DNA from: DATKQY01 sp035532475
GTDB lineage: Bacteria > Actinomycetota > Acidimicrobiia > Acidimicrobiales > Bog-793
NCBI GenBank assembly: GCA_035532475.1
Contig: DATKQY010000072.1
Coordinates: 1 to 47,973, forward strand
Reading direction: 5' to 3'
DNA length: 47,973 bases
Below are positions 47,862 to 47,973 of this stretch, in pieces. The notes under the pieces are model-generated. The model did not search any database and had not been told where the DNA came from. It saw only the letters and a list, made by a program, of their open reading frames with translations. Positions within the stretch are counted from its first letter, which is position 1. The number at the start of each line of letters is the position of its first letter. A program made the position numbers and the translations under genes.

Positions 47862-47973
47862 GTGCGCGAGTTCGGGGTCGACGACGCGTCGCTGGCGGGG
47901 CTGTTCGAGACGGTCATGCCCCACCTCGACGAGCGACAGCGCCGGATCCTCGCCGGGGCAACGGCGCGTGCAC
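47862..47973 (+). CDS. ISAzo13-family transposase, N-terminal fragment (continues beyond window)
   Basis: Only 37 codons are present. The segment FETVMPHLDERQRRILAGAT resembles the family N-terminus (F-x-x-LLPHLDERQRRLL-x-GAEA), where the protein begins with a helix-turn-helix region. GTG 47862 is chosen because of that alignment and because TACGCT precedes it by 6 nt; the overlapping GTG at 47860 is out of frame. Family assignment rests on a short match and is from memory of the family. Confidence 0.65.
   Translation, partial: MREFGVDDASLAGLFETVMPHLDERQRRILAGATARA

Larger units (their letters stand above)
47800..47973 (+). mobile_element. left end of a probable ISAzo13-like insertion sequence
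   Basis: The stretch from about 47800 changes to a less GC-rich sequence (AGGGCTCGTTAGAGAATAGA) right before the transposase start, as expected for a terminal inverted repeat. The exact end cannot be set because the other end is outside the window. It runs off the end of the window. Confidence 0.5.

Noticed and set aside
1..47973. CRISPR arrays, rRNA genes, riboswitch (FMN) upstream of rib genes
   Set aside because: No regularly spaced repeats, no rRNA segments, and the rib genes sit inside a tightly packed run with no room for an FMN riboswitch.

Overview
The window is very GC-rich, densely coded chromosomal DNA of an actinomycete. Three things point there: the gene block pdtaR-polA-rpsA-coaE-uvrB-uvrA keeps the order familiar from Mycobacterium, the enoyl-ACP reductase is of the InhA type, and DNA polymerase I has the actinobacterial O-helix tyrosine and a degenerate proofreading domain. 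A deep-branching lineage such as Acidimicrobiia fits, but this is inference. Nearly all of the window is core genome; only the last 2 kb is mobile DNA.

Layout. 1-9.7 kb, minus strand: nucleotide excision repair (uvrA partial, uvrB), coaE, ribosomal protein S1, polA, an ANTAR response regulator and a small coiled-coil gene, interrupted by a plus-strand DtxR-type regulator. 9.8-11.2 kb: a MenC-family enolase and tRNA-Leu(CAA). 11.75-17.8 kb, plus strand: the fatty-acid operon fabD-fabH-fabG-acpP-fabF with a UbiB-like kinase behind it; fabD carries an extra C-terminal barrel. 18-22.4 kb: accessory genes (DinB/MDMPI-like protein, secreted protein, GDSL hydrolase, cupin, XRE-cupin regulator, a small acidic protein). 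22.3-28.3 kb, minus strand: infC-rpmI-rplT-trmH-pheS-pheT. 28.5 kb: a divergent DUF1844 gene.

29.1-43.1 kb, minus strand: one long run rimP-nusA-ylxR-infB-rbfA-truB-ribF-def-fmt-rpe-ribD-ribBA-ribH-hisG and a cold-shock-like gene. It couples transcription/translation factors to flavin and histidine synthesis. A strong extended -10 and a leader hairpin with a T-run precede it. 43.4-45.5 kb, plus strand: a SARP/BTAD-type regulator and the InhA-like reductase that completes the fatty-acid set, then a SHOCT membrane protein on the minus strand. 45.98 kb: tRNA-Cys(GCA), directly followed by a tyrosine integrase, an excisionase-like gene and the start of an ISAzo13-like transposase. This is the left end of an integrated element that runs out of the window.

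The most interesting signals concern initiation. Eight genes have a TA-N3-T hexamer exactly 6 nt before their start codon, the signature of leaderless mRNAs. Four genes in the translation clusters (infC, trmH, fmt, ylxR) appear to lack a canonical ATG/GTG/TTG start or have a better-placed non-canonical one. Other oddities are a FabD with a barrel-sandwich tail, a RibF that has lost its riboflavin-kinase signature, and a 13-bp perfect inverted repeat between rimP and the BTAD regulator.
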